From contig NZ_PIQO01000004.1 in the NCBI RefSeq assembly GCF_002844575.1, positions 1 to 64,000 of the forward strand: a stretch of DNA of 64,000 bases. The letters are read 5' to 3'. Position 1 is the first letter of the stretch; each line of letters starts with the position of its first letter. Both the position numbers and the translations under genes were made by a program. Of this stretch, positions 34,264 through 42,086 are shown in pieces. Under the pieces are notes generated by a model. The model did no database searches and had not been told where the DNA came from. It was given only the letters and a program-made list of their open reading frames with translations. Source of the DNA: Heyndrickxia camelliae (GTDB taxonomy: Bacteria; Bacillota; Bacilli; Bacillales; Bacillaceae_C).

Positions 34264-35454
34264 ATGAAAAAGCTTTTGAGAAAGGCAGAATTTAGCTTTG
34301 CCGCTGCATTAGTATCTTTTGGTGTTTTTGCAGCAACTTCGTCTGCGAGTGCACAAACGGTTTCAAGCCCTAAAAAGATTGATAGCGTTGTGGCGCACAA
34401 CCCGATTCATTTTAAACATAACTCGGGTCATGCAAAACCAAATGCAGTTTCTGGTATTTTTAATCCTACAGACATTAAAAAGGCATATGGTATTGATCAG
34501 TTAAACAGAACGGGAAAAGGTCAAACGATTGCTCTTGTAGAGGCATATGGCAGCCCTACCATCGTAAATGATTTACAAGTATTTAATCAACAATTTGGTC
34601 TTCCAGCTGCAAATATTGAGGTGGTATATCCACAAGGAAAACCAAACACAGATGGTGGCTGGGCTCTTGAAACGGCACTAGATGTGGAGTGGGCCCATGC
34701 ACTCGCTCCGGATGCAAAAATTATGGTTGTATCAGCAAAATCTGCATCAATCAGTGATCTTTTAGTTGCAGAAGATTATGCTACTAGCCATGGTGCTACA
34801 GTTGTTTCTAATAGTTGGGGAGGTTCTGAGTTTTCGGGAGAAGCTTCTTACGATAGTCACTTTAATCATGCTGGTATCACCTATCTTGCTTCTTCTGGAG
34901 ATAATGGTCAAGGAAGCTCATGGCCAGCATCATCTCCTAATGTAGTAGCCGTTGGTGGCACAACACTCAACGTTACAAGTAATGGGGATTATAGTAGTGA
35001 ATCTGCTTGGTCTGGCTCAGGTGGTGCATTAAGCTCCTATGAAACAAGACCGGCATATCAATCAAACTGGACAAATGTGGTTGGTTCTAAGCGGGGAATT
35101 CCTGATGTTTCGTTTGATGCTGACCCAAATACAGGTGTATATGTGTACACAAGTACTAGGAATCAAGGACAACAAGGTTGGTTCCAGGTTGGCGGTACTA
35201 GTTTCAGTGCACCAGCATGGGGAGCTCTAATTGCATTAGCAAACGAAGGGCATTCTCAATCTCTTTCAAGCTCAGAAGTTTTAAACAAAGTATATAGCTT
35301 AGCAGGTACGACTGGAAGTACAGGGTATAGAACTAATTATCATGATATTACAACCGGCAGTAACGGTTATGCCGCTCAAGCTGGATATGATGTGGTGACA
35401 GGAATTGGTAGTCCAATTGCTAACCAATTAGTTCCTGTCTTAAATACGAAGTAA
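34264..35454 (+). CDS. Secreted S53 (sedolisin) serine protease with very short pro-region
   Basis: A 396-residue preprotein with a signal peptide (residues 1 to about 31, ending SSASAQT), a short segment of about 50 residues, then a sedolisin domain. The catalytic Glu136 and Asp140 lie in LETALDVEWAHALAP, the oxyanion Asp in ASSGDNGQGSSWP, and the nucleophile Ser313 in GGTSFSAPAWGAL. The C-terminal YDVVTGIGSP resembles the family's calcium-site region. Classical S53 enzymes carry a prodomain of about 180 residues, which is absent here. The product should be secreted, probably as an acid-tolerant peptidase. Confidence 0.88.
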   Translation: MKKLLRKAEFSFAAALVSFGVFAATSSASAQTVSSPKKIDSVVAHNPIHFKHNSGHAKPNAVSGIFNPTDIKKAYGIDQLNRTGKGQTIALVEAYGSPTIVNDLQVFNQQFGLPAANIEVVYPQGKPNTDGGWALETALDVEWAHALAPDAKIMVVSAKSASISDLLVAEDYATSHGATVVSNSWGGSEFSGEASYDSHFNHAGITYLASSGDNGQGSSWPASSPNVVAVGGTTLNVTSNGDYSSESAWSGSGGALSSYETRPAYQSNWTNVVGSKRGIPDVSFDADPNTGVYVYTSTRNQGQQGWFQVGGTSFSAPAWGALIALANEGHSQSLSSSEVLNKVYSLAGTTGSTGYRTNYHDITTGSNGYAAQAGYDVVTGIGSPIANQLVPVLNTK

Positions 35455-35488
35455 TTATTGTTTTAACATTAATATTTATAGTTGCTAT

Positions 35489-35520
35489 AAAACTCTGCTT
35501 AAATGCAGAGTTTTTTTGTT
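35489..35520 (+). terminator. Intrinsic terminator after the sedolisin gene
   Basis: AAACTCTGC and GCAGAGTTT form a perfect stem around a 6-base loop, followed by seven T residues. Confidence 0.85.
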
Positions 35521-35542
35521 CGCGAATAAATATAACAAATAA

Positions 35543-35559
35543 TGTTAGGAAATCTAACA
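35543..35559. promoter_or_regulatory. TnrA/GlnR operator upstream of tnrA
   Basis: TGTTAGGAAATCTAACA matches the published TnrA/GlnR box TGTNA-N7-TNACA at every defined position and has 5-bp dyad arms. It lies about 80 bases before the tnrA start, consistent with the known autoregulation of tnrA under nitrogen limitation. Confidence 0.85.
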
Positions 35560-35639
35560 AATAAATTGAGATTCCTTTCTACATTTATGATAATAAAGAA
35601 AAGAAATTCTCGATGTTAAAGAGAAAGCGAGGAGGTAAA

Positions 35640-35945
35640 ATGTCATCTTATAAGGATAAAAAAGTGATTACAATTGGAATTGTAAGTGAATTAACCGGAC
35701 TTTCCGAAAGGCAAATTCGCTATTATGAGGATCGAAAATTGATTTTTCCAGAACGCACTAAAAAGGGAAGAAGAAAATATTCTTTCTCTGACGTGGAACG
35801 ATTAATGGAAATTGCTAATAAAAGAGAAGAGGGAGTTCAGACTTTTGAAATAAAGAAGCAGCTACAAAGGCAAGATAATGAAAAACAAATTCGCGAAAAA
35901 ATGCTGAAAGGACAAATAAATGCGCATTTTCGGATTAGGAAGTAA
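35640..35945 (+). CDS. tnrA: MerR-family nitrogen regulator TnrA
   Basis: The 101-residue protein begins with an N-terminal [20 protein letters not shown], then a MerR winged helix ([20 protein letters not shown]), then [20 protein letters not shown]. It ends with [15 protein letters not shown], the C-terminal tail by which TnrA is bound by feedback-inhibited glutamine synthetase. GlnR proteins lack this tail sequence. I chose the ATG at 35640 behind CGAGGAGGTAAA. The box at 35543-35559 supports the call. Confidence 0.93.
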   Translation: MSSYKDKKVITIGIVSELTGLSERQIRYYEDRKLIFPERTKKGRRKYSFSDVERLMEIANKREEGVQTFEIKKQLQRQDNEKQIREKMLKGQINAHFRIRK

Positions 35946-35956
35946 AGCGAGAATAA

Positions 35957-35979
35957 CCGCCTTTTAGATTTTGGCGGTG
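35957..35979. terminator. Hairpin between convergent tnrA and fbpA
   Basis: ACCGCC and GGCGGT form a short GC stem with T and A runs inside and around it. It lies between the two convergent genes and could serve both. Confidence 0.55.
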
Positions 35980-35986
35980 ATTCATC

Positions 35987-36145
35987 TTATCTACGCTCTA
36001 CTCTTGCTTTATAAATGGTTTCTAACTCGCTTAAGGTGAGGTCATAGAGCTGTCTGTCTGAAACTTTATAAACTCCAGCGTTAAGCAATTTTTGAATATA
36101 CATTTGCTTCTTTTTTTCTACTGCCTCACGTAAGAAATTCGCCAT
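35987..36145 (-). CDS. fbpA: Fur-regulated basic protein A
   Basis: A 52-residue basic protein, MANFLREAVEKKKQMYIQKL followed by LNAGVYKVSDRQLYDLTLSE, which matches FbpA of Bacillus, a small protein of the iron-sparing response. I chose the ATG at 36145 because GAAAGGGGC lies just upstream; the in-frame ATG at 36169 lacks a site. A partial Fur-like 7-1-7 sequence overlaps the upstream region (36160-36174). Confidence 0.85.
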   Translation of the reverse strand: MANFLREAVEKKKQMYIQKLLNAGVYKVSDRQLYDLTLSELETIYKARVERR

Positions 36146-36159
36146 ATTTTTGCCCCTTT

Positions 36160-36174
36160 CTATAATCATTTTCT
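36160..36174 (-). promoter_or_regulatory. Weak candidate Fur box upstream of fbpA
   Basis: On the minus strand AGAAAATGATTATAG aligns with the 7-1-7 Fur consensus TGATAATNATTATCA at about 10 of the 14 defined positions, best at the centre (AAT-G-ATTAT). It is very close to the ribosome site, which weakens the call. Confidence 0.35.
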
Positions 36175-36215
36175 ACTATTCCAATATTTCTTAATCCAAA
36201 AGCGGAAAATTATCT

Positions 36216-36902
36216 TTACAAAAAAGTGGAAAGGATAGGAATTAAGATAGGGAATAATATTGCAGTTGTCGTCATCGCAGCACTGCCCATTGCTCCCTCT
36301 TCTTCGCCCCAAAGCATGGAACGGCTTGCTCCTAGCATTTGTGCGGAAGTCCCCATAGCTAATCCCTTAGCAGCTTTGCTGTTTATGCCGATTTTTTTTA
36401 ATAAATTTGGTCCGGAGATTAAGGAAAATATACCTGTTATCATAACAAAAATGACTGTGATGGAGGCTGTTCCCCCTAAATCATTTGACACAGTTAAAGC
36501 AATCGGAAGTGTTACAGACCGCGGAATTAAGGAAGCGGTCATAAGATGGTTCAAATGAAACGCTTTAGCCATTAAGATAACGGAGATAATGCCCAGAATT
36601 GTTCCAGTGACAACCCCAATACTAATCTTCCTAAAGTTTTGTTTTATAAAGTTCCATTGTTTATATAAAGGGATAGCTAATGAAACGACCGCTAATTGTA
36701 AAAATGGTTGAAAAATCACGCTGCCTCTTTGGTACGTTTCTGCATGAATGTGAAATAAAAATAAGAATATTAGTATAAAAATAGTTGAAGTGTATAAAGG
36801 ATGGAGCCAGCTTCTTTTATATCTATTGTAGATCATGCTGCCAAGCGAGTATCCTAGGATGGTGAAAGCGGTACATATAATAATTTCATTCAGTATCATC
36901 AT
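36216..36902 (-). CDS. lrgB: LrgB/CidB family membrane protein
   Basis: A 228-residue protein with about six to seven membrane segments and the LrgB blocks SLIPRSVTLPIALTVSNDLG and AAKGLAMGTSAQMLGASR. LrgB works with the holin-like LrgA in control of murein hydrolase activity or pyruvate transport in Firmicutes. Its start overlaps the stop of lrgA by four bases, so the two are translationally coupled. Whether it is Lrg-type or Cid-type cannot be decided; no LysR or LytSR regulator gene is adjacent. Confidence 0.87.
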   Translation of the reverse strand: MMILNEIIICTAFTILGYSLGSMIYNRYKRSWLHPLYTSTIFILIFLFLFHIHAETYQRGSVIFQPFLQLAVVSLAIPLYKQWNFIKQNFRKISIGVVTGTILGIISVILMAKAFHLNHLMTASLIPRSVTLPIALTVSNDLGGTASITVIFVMITGIFSLISGPNLLKKIGINSKAAKGLAMGTSAQMLGASRSMLWGEEEGAMGSAAMTTTAILFPILIPILSTFL

Positions 36903-37264
36903 TTATTATTCCTCCCTTTTTGTTTTTCGTACCATTCTACCGAATACGCTGTACCTAACATACAGATAAGACTGCTGAAAATTAAGATGGTAATAATACT
37001 CCAATGTAGGAGCGTTAAGAAAGTAGGAGATAAACACATACTGATTATTAATGGGATGAATAGTAAGGTCAAATGCTTTAGATTAAATACTGCCATTTTT
37101 TCCACCCATTCTAGCTTTATGATTCCTGAAAGTAACAGAAGAAAGAGGAGAATCATTCCGATGATGCTTCCAGGAATATGGATCGTTAAAAATCTCGTTA
37201 TAAGCTGACCAACCAAAAGGAAACTGATTATGAGCAGTAATTGGCTAAATGTTCGAAATATCAT
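36899..37264 (-). CDS. lrgA: LrgA/CidA holin-like protein
   Basis: A 121-residue protein with four membrane segments and the family signature IHIPGSIIGMILLFLLLLSG. The segment LTLLFIPLIISM follows as in CidA. The charged C-terminus (EWYEKQKGRNNK) is cytoplasmic. It starts behind GATGAGGGAGAG and forms a two-gene operon with lrgB. Confidence 0.87.
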   Translation of the reverse strand: MIFRTFSQLLLIISFLLVGQLITRFLTIHIPGSIIGMILLFLLLLSGIIKLEWVEKMAVFNLKHLTLLFIPLIISMCLSPTFLTLLHWSIITILIFSSLICMLGTAYSVEWYEKQKGRNNK

Positions 37265-37460
37265 ATTATTCTCTCCCTCATCAAAATTTCCGTTTGTTTA
37301 AGGGTAAATGATAATTTCCTATCTGTCATTTATGATGTAAGGAAAACTAACAAGGTTTTTATTCTCATTAAATCCTGAGATTTCTTTGTTTATGAAAATT
37401 TCAAATAATATAGTATAATAATAGAATAAATACACTATAGAAATTGAGGAGAGAACAGTC

Positions 37461-38705
37461 ATGAAAAATGCTTTTTTTGTACATAATCGTCAAAGCTTAT
37501 ATGAAAAATTAGAAGATCAAAGCTTGCTTGTATTATTTGCGGGTAATGCACCTCAAAAATCTGCGGATGAGGCCTATAAATTTGTTCCAAATCGAAATTT
37601 TTATTATGTAACGGGAATTAATGAACCGAACAATATTTTTCTTGCCATAAAGAAAGATAATCAAGTAGAGGAGCACTTATTTATTGTAAAATCAGACCCT
37701 GTTCTAGAAAAATGGGTAGGAAAAACGATTTCTGTTGAAGAGGCTAAAGAACTATCTGGCGTAGAAAGTATTCAATTTACCGAACAATTTCAAGCATTTT
37801 TCGCAAGAACTGTTGCTTCCTTACAAACAGCTAATGTTTATCTTGATTTAGAAAGAAGCGAGTTAGATACTTTAACTACAAAATCTCAGCAATTTGTAAG
37901 GCAAGTTCAAACAAACTATCCATTCTTGCAAGTGAAGAATGTGTATCCAATTATCTGTGATTTAAGACTTTATAAAAAGCCGGAAGAAATTGAGGAAATT
38001 AGACGTGCAATCGAAATCACTAAAAAGGGTATATATAACCTGATGAGTAATGCCAAACCTGGTATGAAAGAATACCAGCTAGAAGCATATTTTGACTTTG
38101 TGTTGAAAACTGAAGGAGTTAAAGATTTTGCTTTTAATACTATTGTTGCAAGCGGCCAAAATGGAACCGTTCTTCATTATGATAAAAATGACGCAGTAGC
38201 AGAAGATGGCAGCCTTGTACTTCTTGATCTAGGTGCTCAGCATAACTACTATAGTGCTGATATCAGTTTTACTTTCCCTGTTAATGGTAAATTTACAGAA
38301 AGACAAAAAACTTTTTATAATATCGTGTTAAGAGCATTAAGAGAAACAACGGAGCTCATTAAGCCAGGTGTTCCATTTATTCAATTAAACGAACATACGA
38401 AAAAAGTGTTAGCAGAAGAATGTATGAAACTAGGGTTAATTCAGGAAGAAAGTGAAATCAGCAAATATTATTATCATGGTGTCAGCCATTCATTAGGTCT
38501 TGATACTCATGATGTCGGAAATTATCGTGATAAAGTTTTAGAGCCTGGTATGGTGTTAACAGTGGAACCGGGATTATACATTGAAGAAGAAGGCATCGGC
38601 ATTCGTATTGAAGATGATATATTAGTAACAGAAGATGGTTATGAAAATCTTTCCAAAGATATTATCCGTTCTGTTGAAGAAATTGAAGCATTTATGAATA
38701 AATAA
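37461..38705 (+). CDS. Aminopeptidase P (Xaa-Pro aminopeptidase, M24B)
   Basis: The 414-residue cytosolic metallopeptidase removes N-terminal residues before proline. The N-terminal AMP_N domain (residues 1 to about 165) includes FVPNRNFYYVTGINEPN. The M24 domain shows the metal ligands in order: LLDLGAQ and SADISF (two Asp), HGVSHSLGLDTHD (His), TVEPGLY (Glu) and IRIEDDIL (Glu). Bacillus YkvY-type and PepP proteins share this layout. GAGGAGAGAACAGTC precedes the ATG. It is monocistronic, with a terminator after it. Confidence 0.92.
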   Translation: MKNAFFVHNRQSLYEKLEDQSLLVLFAGNAPQKSADEAYKFVPNRNFYYVTGINEPNNIFLAIKKDNQVEEHLFIVKSDPVLEKWVGKTISVEEAKELSGVESIQFTEQFQAFFARTVASLQTANVYLDLERSELDTLTTKSQQFVRQVQTNYPFLQVKNVYPIICDLRLYKKPEEIEEIRRAIEITKKGIYNLMSNAKPGMKEYQLEAYFDFVLKTEGVKDFAFNTIVASGQNGTVLHYDKNDAVAEDGSLVLLDLGAQHNYYSADISFTFPVNGKFTERQKTFYNIVLRALRETTELIKPGVPFIQLNEHTKKVLAEECMKLGLIQEESEISKYYYHGVSHSLGLDTHDVGNYRDKVLEPGMVLTVEPGLYIEEEGIGIRIEDDILVTEDGYENLSKDIIRSVEEIEAFMNK

Positions 38706-38710
38706 TTAAT

Positions 38711-38748
38711 TTCCCTCTCTTGTAGAATAATACGAGAGAGGGTTTTAT
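38711..38748 (+). terminator. Intrinsic terminator
   Basis: CCCTCTCT pairs perfectly with AGAGAGGG and is followed by TTTTATTTTG. Confidence 0.8.
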
Positions 38749-38779
38749 TTTGTTTGTTTTCGCCAAAGGAGTGGAATTT

Positions 38780-39346
38780 ATGAAAAAATTTACCATTATA
38801 TTTCTCGCGAGTGCATTTATCCTGTTTATGGCAATTTTACTGGTAATTTATCTAGTAAAAGGTGATACCTCCCGCTGGCAGGTTGCATTAGGTGGAATGA
38901 TAGTTGGTGCAATCCCGATTGGCTTATTATTTTTAAAGGAGAATCCCTTTAACATTCCAACTATTATTGGATATTATGTGTTTTTATTTTGCTCTAGCTA
39001 TTTAGGGTCGATAGCAAGTTTTTATCTACATTATAAATGGTGGGATAGCGCTGTTCATCTTTATAAGGGGATATATATTGGGGGGCTTGGCATTACTTTA
39101 ATCAAGGTATTTATCCGGAAGTCGGCTACTGAAAATATTTCCCGATGGATTATTTTTCTTTTTGTCGTTTCTTTATCAGTAACTGCAAGCATATTATGGG
39201 AAGTGTATGAATTTTTGGGAGACCGGTGGGTTACACATACCATGCAGCGTGGCGGCAATACAGATACGATGCTTGATTTACTTGCCGGGCTTTTGGGCGG
39301 ATTATTGATTGCTATTTACGGTGCTATGCGCAAACATCAAGTTTAA
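38780..39346 (+). CDS. Integral membrane protein, tandem paralogue 1
   Basis: A protein of about 188 residues with five to six membrane segments. Near its end are ILWEVYEFLGDRW and MQRGGNTDTMLDLLAGLLGG, a pattern like the polar motif of YjdF/DUF2238 membrane proteins. I chose the ATG at 38780, which follows AAAGGAGTGG. The next gene encodes a clear paralogue 16 bases downstream. The function is unknown; the conserved Trp-Glu, Tyr-Glu and Asp residues in membrane-adjacent loops suggest a site for substrate or metal. Confidence 0.75.
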   Translation: MKKFTIIFLASAFILFMAILLVIYLVKGDTSRWQVALGGMIVGAIPIGLLFLKENPFNIPTIIGYYVFLFCSSYLGSIASFYLHYKWWDSAVHLYKGIYIGGLGITLIKVFIRKSATENISRWIIFLFVVSLSVTASILWEVYEFLGDRWVTHTMQRGGNTDTMLDLLAGLLGGLLIAIYGAMRKHQV

Positions 39347-39362
39347 TTTCTGAGGTGATTTA

Positions 39363-39947
39363 GTGAATCGAAAAATCGTACTATTTATAAGCTTGTTATA
39401 TATAGTTTTTATGGGGGTTATGGCATTTTACTTTTTTCCTGCTGGTGAATCAAAAAAGGCTTGGGTTGCTGTTGGGGGAGTTGTTTGTGGTGCTATCCCT
39501 TTATTACTAGCGCTTTTTACGAAGTTAAAATTTAATTTACCTATCATTATTTCCTATTTTATCTTTTTATTCGGTTCCCAAGTTTTAGGATCCATTCGAG
39601 GTTGGTATGGACTAGGGTGGTGGGATACCTTTATTCATTTTATTAGTGGCGGTATTCTTGCCTTTACTGCTATTGCCCTATATGAAAGGCTTGTACACAG
39701 GAATGCAGGGAATGATATCTCCCCATGGTTTATCTTTTTGTTTGCATTCGGTTTTACAGCACTTGGTGGAGTGTTGTGGGAGACGTATGAATTCAGCTGT
39801 GACCAATTTTTTGGAACGACCATGCAAGGCGGCGGAAATACGGATACAATGACAGATTTAATAGCGGATATCGTTGGCGGGTTAGTGATTTCTATTTATT
39901 CCTGGATTAGAACCTATATTAAGTTGAAGAAGCAAAAAGGTGAATAG
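39363..39947 (+). CDS. Integral membrane protein, tandem paralogue 2
   Basis: A 194-residue membrane protein clearly related to the gene before it: VAVGGVVCGAIPLLLALF, GWWDTFIHFISGGILA, VLWETYEFSCDQFFG and MQGGGNTDTMTDLIADIVGG align with the first copy. It starts with GTG at 39363 behind GAGGTGATTTA. The two copies have drifted, so the duplication is old. They are presumably co-transcribed and may form a heteromer. Confidence 0.75.
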   Translation: MNRKIVLFISLLYIVFMGVMAFYFFPAGESKKAWVAVGGVVCGAIPLLLALFTKLKFNLPIIISYFIFLFGSQVLGSIRGWYGLGWWDTFIHFISGGILAFTAIALYERLVHRNAGNDISPWFIFLFAFGFTALGGVLWETYEFSCDQFFGTTMQGGGNTDTMTDLIADIVGGLVISIYSWIRTYIKLKKQKGE

Positions 39948-39983
39948 TTTCATACTATATTCGAAATAATGCGGGGGGATAAG

Positions 39984-40448
39984 ATGGATATCAAAATCGC
40001 CAGGACGAATATAAATGAAGCACAGGAATTATATGCCATTCAAAAACAAGCATTTCAATCCGATTTAGAAAGGTATAGTGATTATAAAACAAATCCAGCA
40101 GCTGAAACGATGAACTCCTTCTTACAAAGGATAATTTTTTCGTACCATTACACTATTTATATTCATGATAAAGTTGCTGGTTCTATTGATATTAGAAGAA
40201 TTTCAGACGATCATTTCGTGGTGAATCAAATTTGCTTAAACCCAGATAGGCAAAATCAAGGATATGGATCGAAAATCATGAAGATGATTGAAGAGATGTT
40301 TCCGAATGTGAAAAATTGGAGCTTAAAAACACAGAAGGATAACGAAAAAAATCGACATTTTTACGAAAAAGCAGGCTATACCTTAACTGGCGAGCAAAAA
40401 ATGAATCATTTGCTCACACTAGTGGATTACGAAAAGAGAATTAGATGA
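39984..40448 (+). CDS. GNAT family N-acetyltransferase
   Basis: A protein of about 154 residues with the GNAT fold. The acetyl-CoA loop is QICLNPDRQNQGYGSKIMKM (motif A, Q/RxxGxG/A), and the C-terminal KNRHFYEKAGYTLTGEQ is motif B. I chose the ATG at 39984 behind GGGGGGATAAG. The substrate is unknown. It converges with the minus-strand CBO0543-like gene, with no space between the two stops. Confidence 0.82.
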   Translation: MDIKIARTNINEAQELYAIQKQAFQSDLERYSDYKTNPAAETMNSFLQRIIFSYHYTIYIHDKVAGSIDIRRISDDHFVVNQICLNPDRQNQGYGSKIMKMIEEMFPNVKNWSLKTQKDNEKNRHFYEKAGYTLTGEQKMNHLLTLVDYEKRIR

Positions 40449-40910
40449 TTAGCGATTCCATCTTTGATGGAATGCGGCAATAAAAGTTAAATAACATAAA
40501 TATCCAATAAAAGAATAAGTATGTTTCCATGTGTTGAGATGGATGAAAAAACCAAATGTTTCTGATAATCGTTCGAATAAAGACATGAATAAACTGATGA
40601 TCAAAATAAACCATATTCTTTGCCACGATTTTAATTGATTATGAATAAGAAGAAACGAGCAGGTTAGAATAGGGAGCCCTACAAGAGTAAAAGCGATGTT
40701 AAGTTGGAAAATTTCAGGGAATGGACGTTTTGGAAAAACATACAATCCTTTACCGACAAAGTATAAATCTAGATAAGTACCAATAAGTGCGGTAACCAGA
40801 ATAGTGGCTAGAAAGGCATTAATAGAAGTGCGAGATGGCTTTTTTGGCGTTTGCCGCAAGCTCCAGTCTTTCAAGTGTCTTACAATAATCTTCTTCAATT
40901 TTATCCTCAA
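40449..40910 (-). CDS. CBO0543-like membrane protein
   Basis: A hydrophobic protein of up to 153 residues with about four to five membrane segments. The pattern YLDLYFVGKGLYVFPKRPFPEI and LSETFGFFIHLNTWKHTYSF resembles the CBO0543 family of Firmicutes. The open frame begins at 40910 inside the 3' end of the DUF2515 gene; the true start may be later, perhaps the TTG at about 40859, so the first 15-20 residues are uncertain. The overlap suggests translational coupling to DUF2515. Confidence 0.65.
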   Translation of the reverse strand: MRIKLKKIIVRHLKDWSLRQTPKKPSRTSINAFLATILVTALIGTYLDLYFVGKGLYVFPKRPFPEIFQLNIAFTLVGLPILTCSFLLIHNQLKSWQRIWFILIISLFMSLFERLSETFGFFIHLNTWKHTYSFIGYLCYLTFIAAFHQRWNR

Positions 40911-41942
40911 CCTTTTCGTTTTCTTCGATTAAGTAGTGAATAATTTTCCAGTTATTATACCAATCCTCTATTTCAGCAGGTGAATGGTTTACATTCTTCC
41001 AGGCAAATTCTAATTTTGGACTGTATATTTTTGTTCTCCAGGCAGTAATTGGCATGATTTTAATTTTGGTTTCCATATACTTCCTGGAAATCCTTCGTCC
41101 ACATCATTAAATATCTGTGGCCAATAGTCTTTTCTGGAACCGGTATGGGGATTTGTGTTTGCCCAGTTTTCGATCATCTTTAAGCGTGATTGATTTCCGA
41201 ATAAAATGGAATAAAGTCGCTTTCCTAATAAAATACGCTCATGAAGGCTTTCGAAATGATGGAGAGTTTGCCCCACTAAGACTAACTTATCTTGATATAT
41301 ATAAGGAAATAAAATATGATTCATGGAAAGCATGTCTTGTAGTTTATATTCAATGGAGCCAAAAATCGCTTTTTTATAAATCGGATTTCTCAAGATTCGT
41401 ATTTCCAAATAGTTTTGTTCATTAATAATTTGAGAAATCGTAAGGATTTCCGTATCACGATATTCCCAAAAATAACTCCAAATCACTTCCATAAAAACGG
41501 ATACATGAAATTGGCTTAAAAGATAAAATAAGTTTTGGTTTCTTTTTATACTTTCTTGGTAAAGCAAAAATTGCGGATACACATCCTGAAAAATTAACCA
41601 ATTCCCTCTCTCTAAAAAAGCAAAAAAAGATTCGGCTTCTTTTGGAGACAATAATCGTGAGAGCAGACCGCCTTTTAAATCTGTCATATTCCAGCCGCCA
41701 TTACGAGAAACCATATGTCCAAGAAAGGCCCAATGGATTTCAGGATGCTGATTGTAAAAATCCAAATATGCTTTTGTCCTCGTTATATTATTCTTATTTA
41801 AGCTGTATGTTTTCTCTTGTATATCTTGGATAAGCAAGGCTTGATTGCTCGTCAGCTTTACTTCCCCTGAGGATAGTTTCCCTATTTTTTTTAAATCCTG
41901 TTTAATTTTTATTAAAGTCTTTTTTGGCAATTGTAACTGCAT
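40819..41942 (-). pseudogene. DUF2515 (YppC-like) gene with a single frameshift
   Basis: The first frame, from ATG 41942 (ribosome site GGGAGGT), encodes MQLQLPKKTLIKIKQDLKKI and HPEIHWAFLGHMVSRNGGW, typical of DUF2515, and stops at 41010 after PGEQKYTVQN. The expected C-terminus, IYSPKLEFAWKNVNHSPAE and CKTLERLELAANAKK, continues in another frame to 40819. The shift maps to about 41019-41039, around the A run read on the minus strand as GAACAAAAATATAC; one base appears lost or gained. It may be a sequencing error, a phase-variable tract or a true lesion. The function of DUF2515 is unknown. Confidence 0.8.
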
Positions 41943-42058
41943 CGGGTTTCTAACCTCCCATTCTGCAATCCTTTCGAATATTGAGAAACTGGTTATTATC
42001 ATTTTATTAATGAAATTCAATTTCATGTTATTATTGCAGTCAAATAGTGTGAAAACAT

Positions 42059-42086
42059 AAATAACAAGGCAATGCCTTGTTATTTT
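42059..42086 (-). terminator. Terminator after the aldehyde dehydrogenase gene
   Basis: AATAACAAGGC and GCCTTGTTATT form a perfect 11-bp stem with a 3-base loop; on the minus strand a T-rich tract follows. Confidence 0.8.

Noticed and set aside
34059-34295. Open frame of 78 codons upstream of the sedolisin gene
   Set aside because: No ribosome site, AT-rich composition and overlap with the well-supported sedolisin start.
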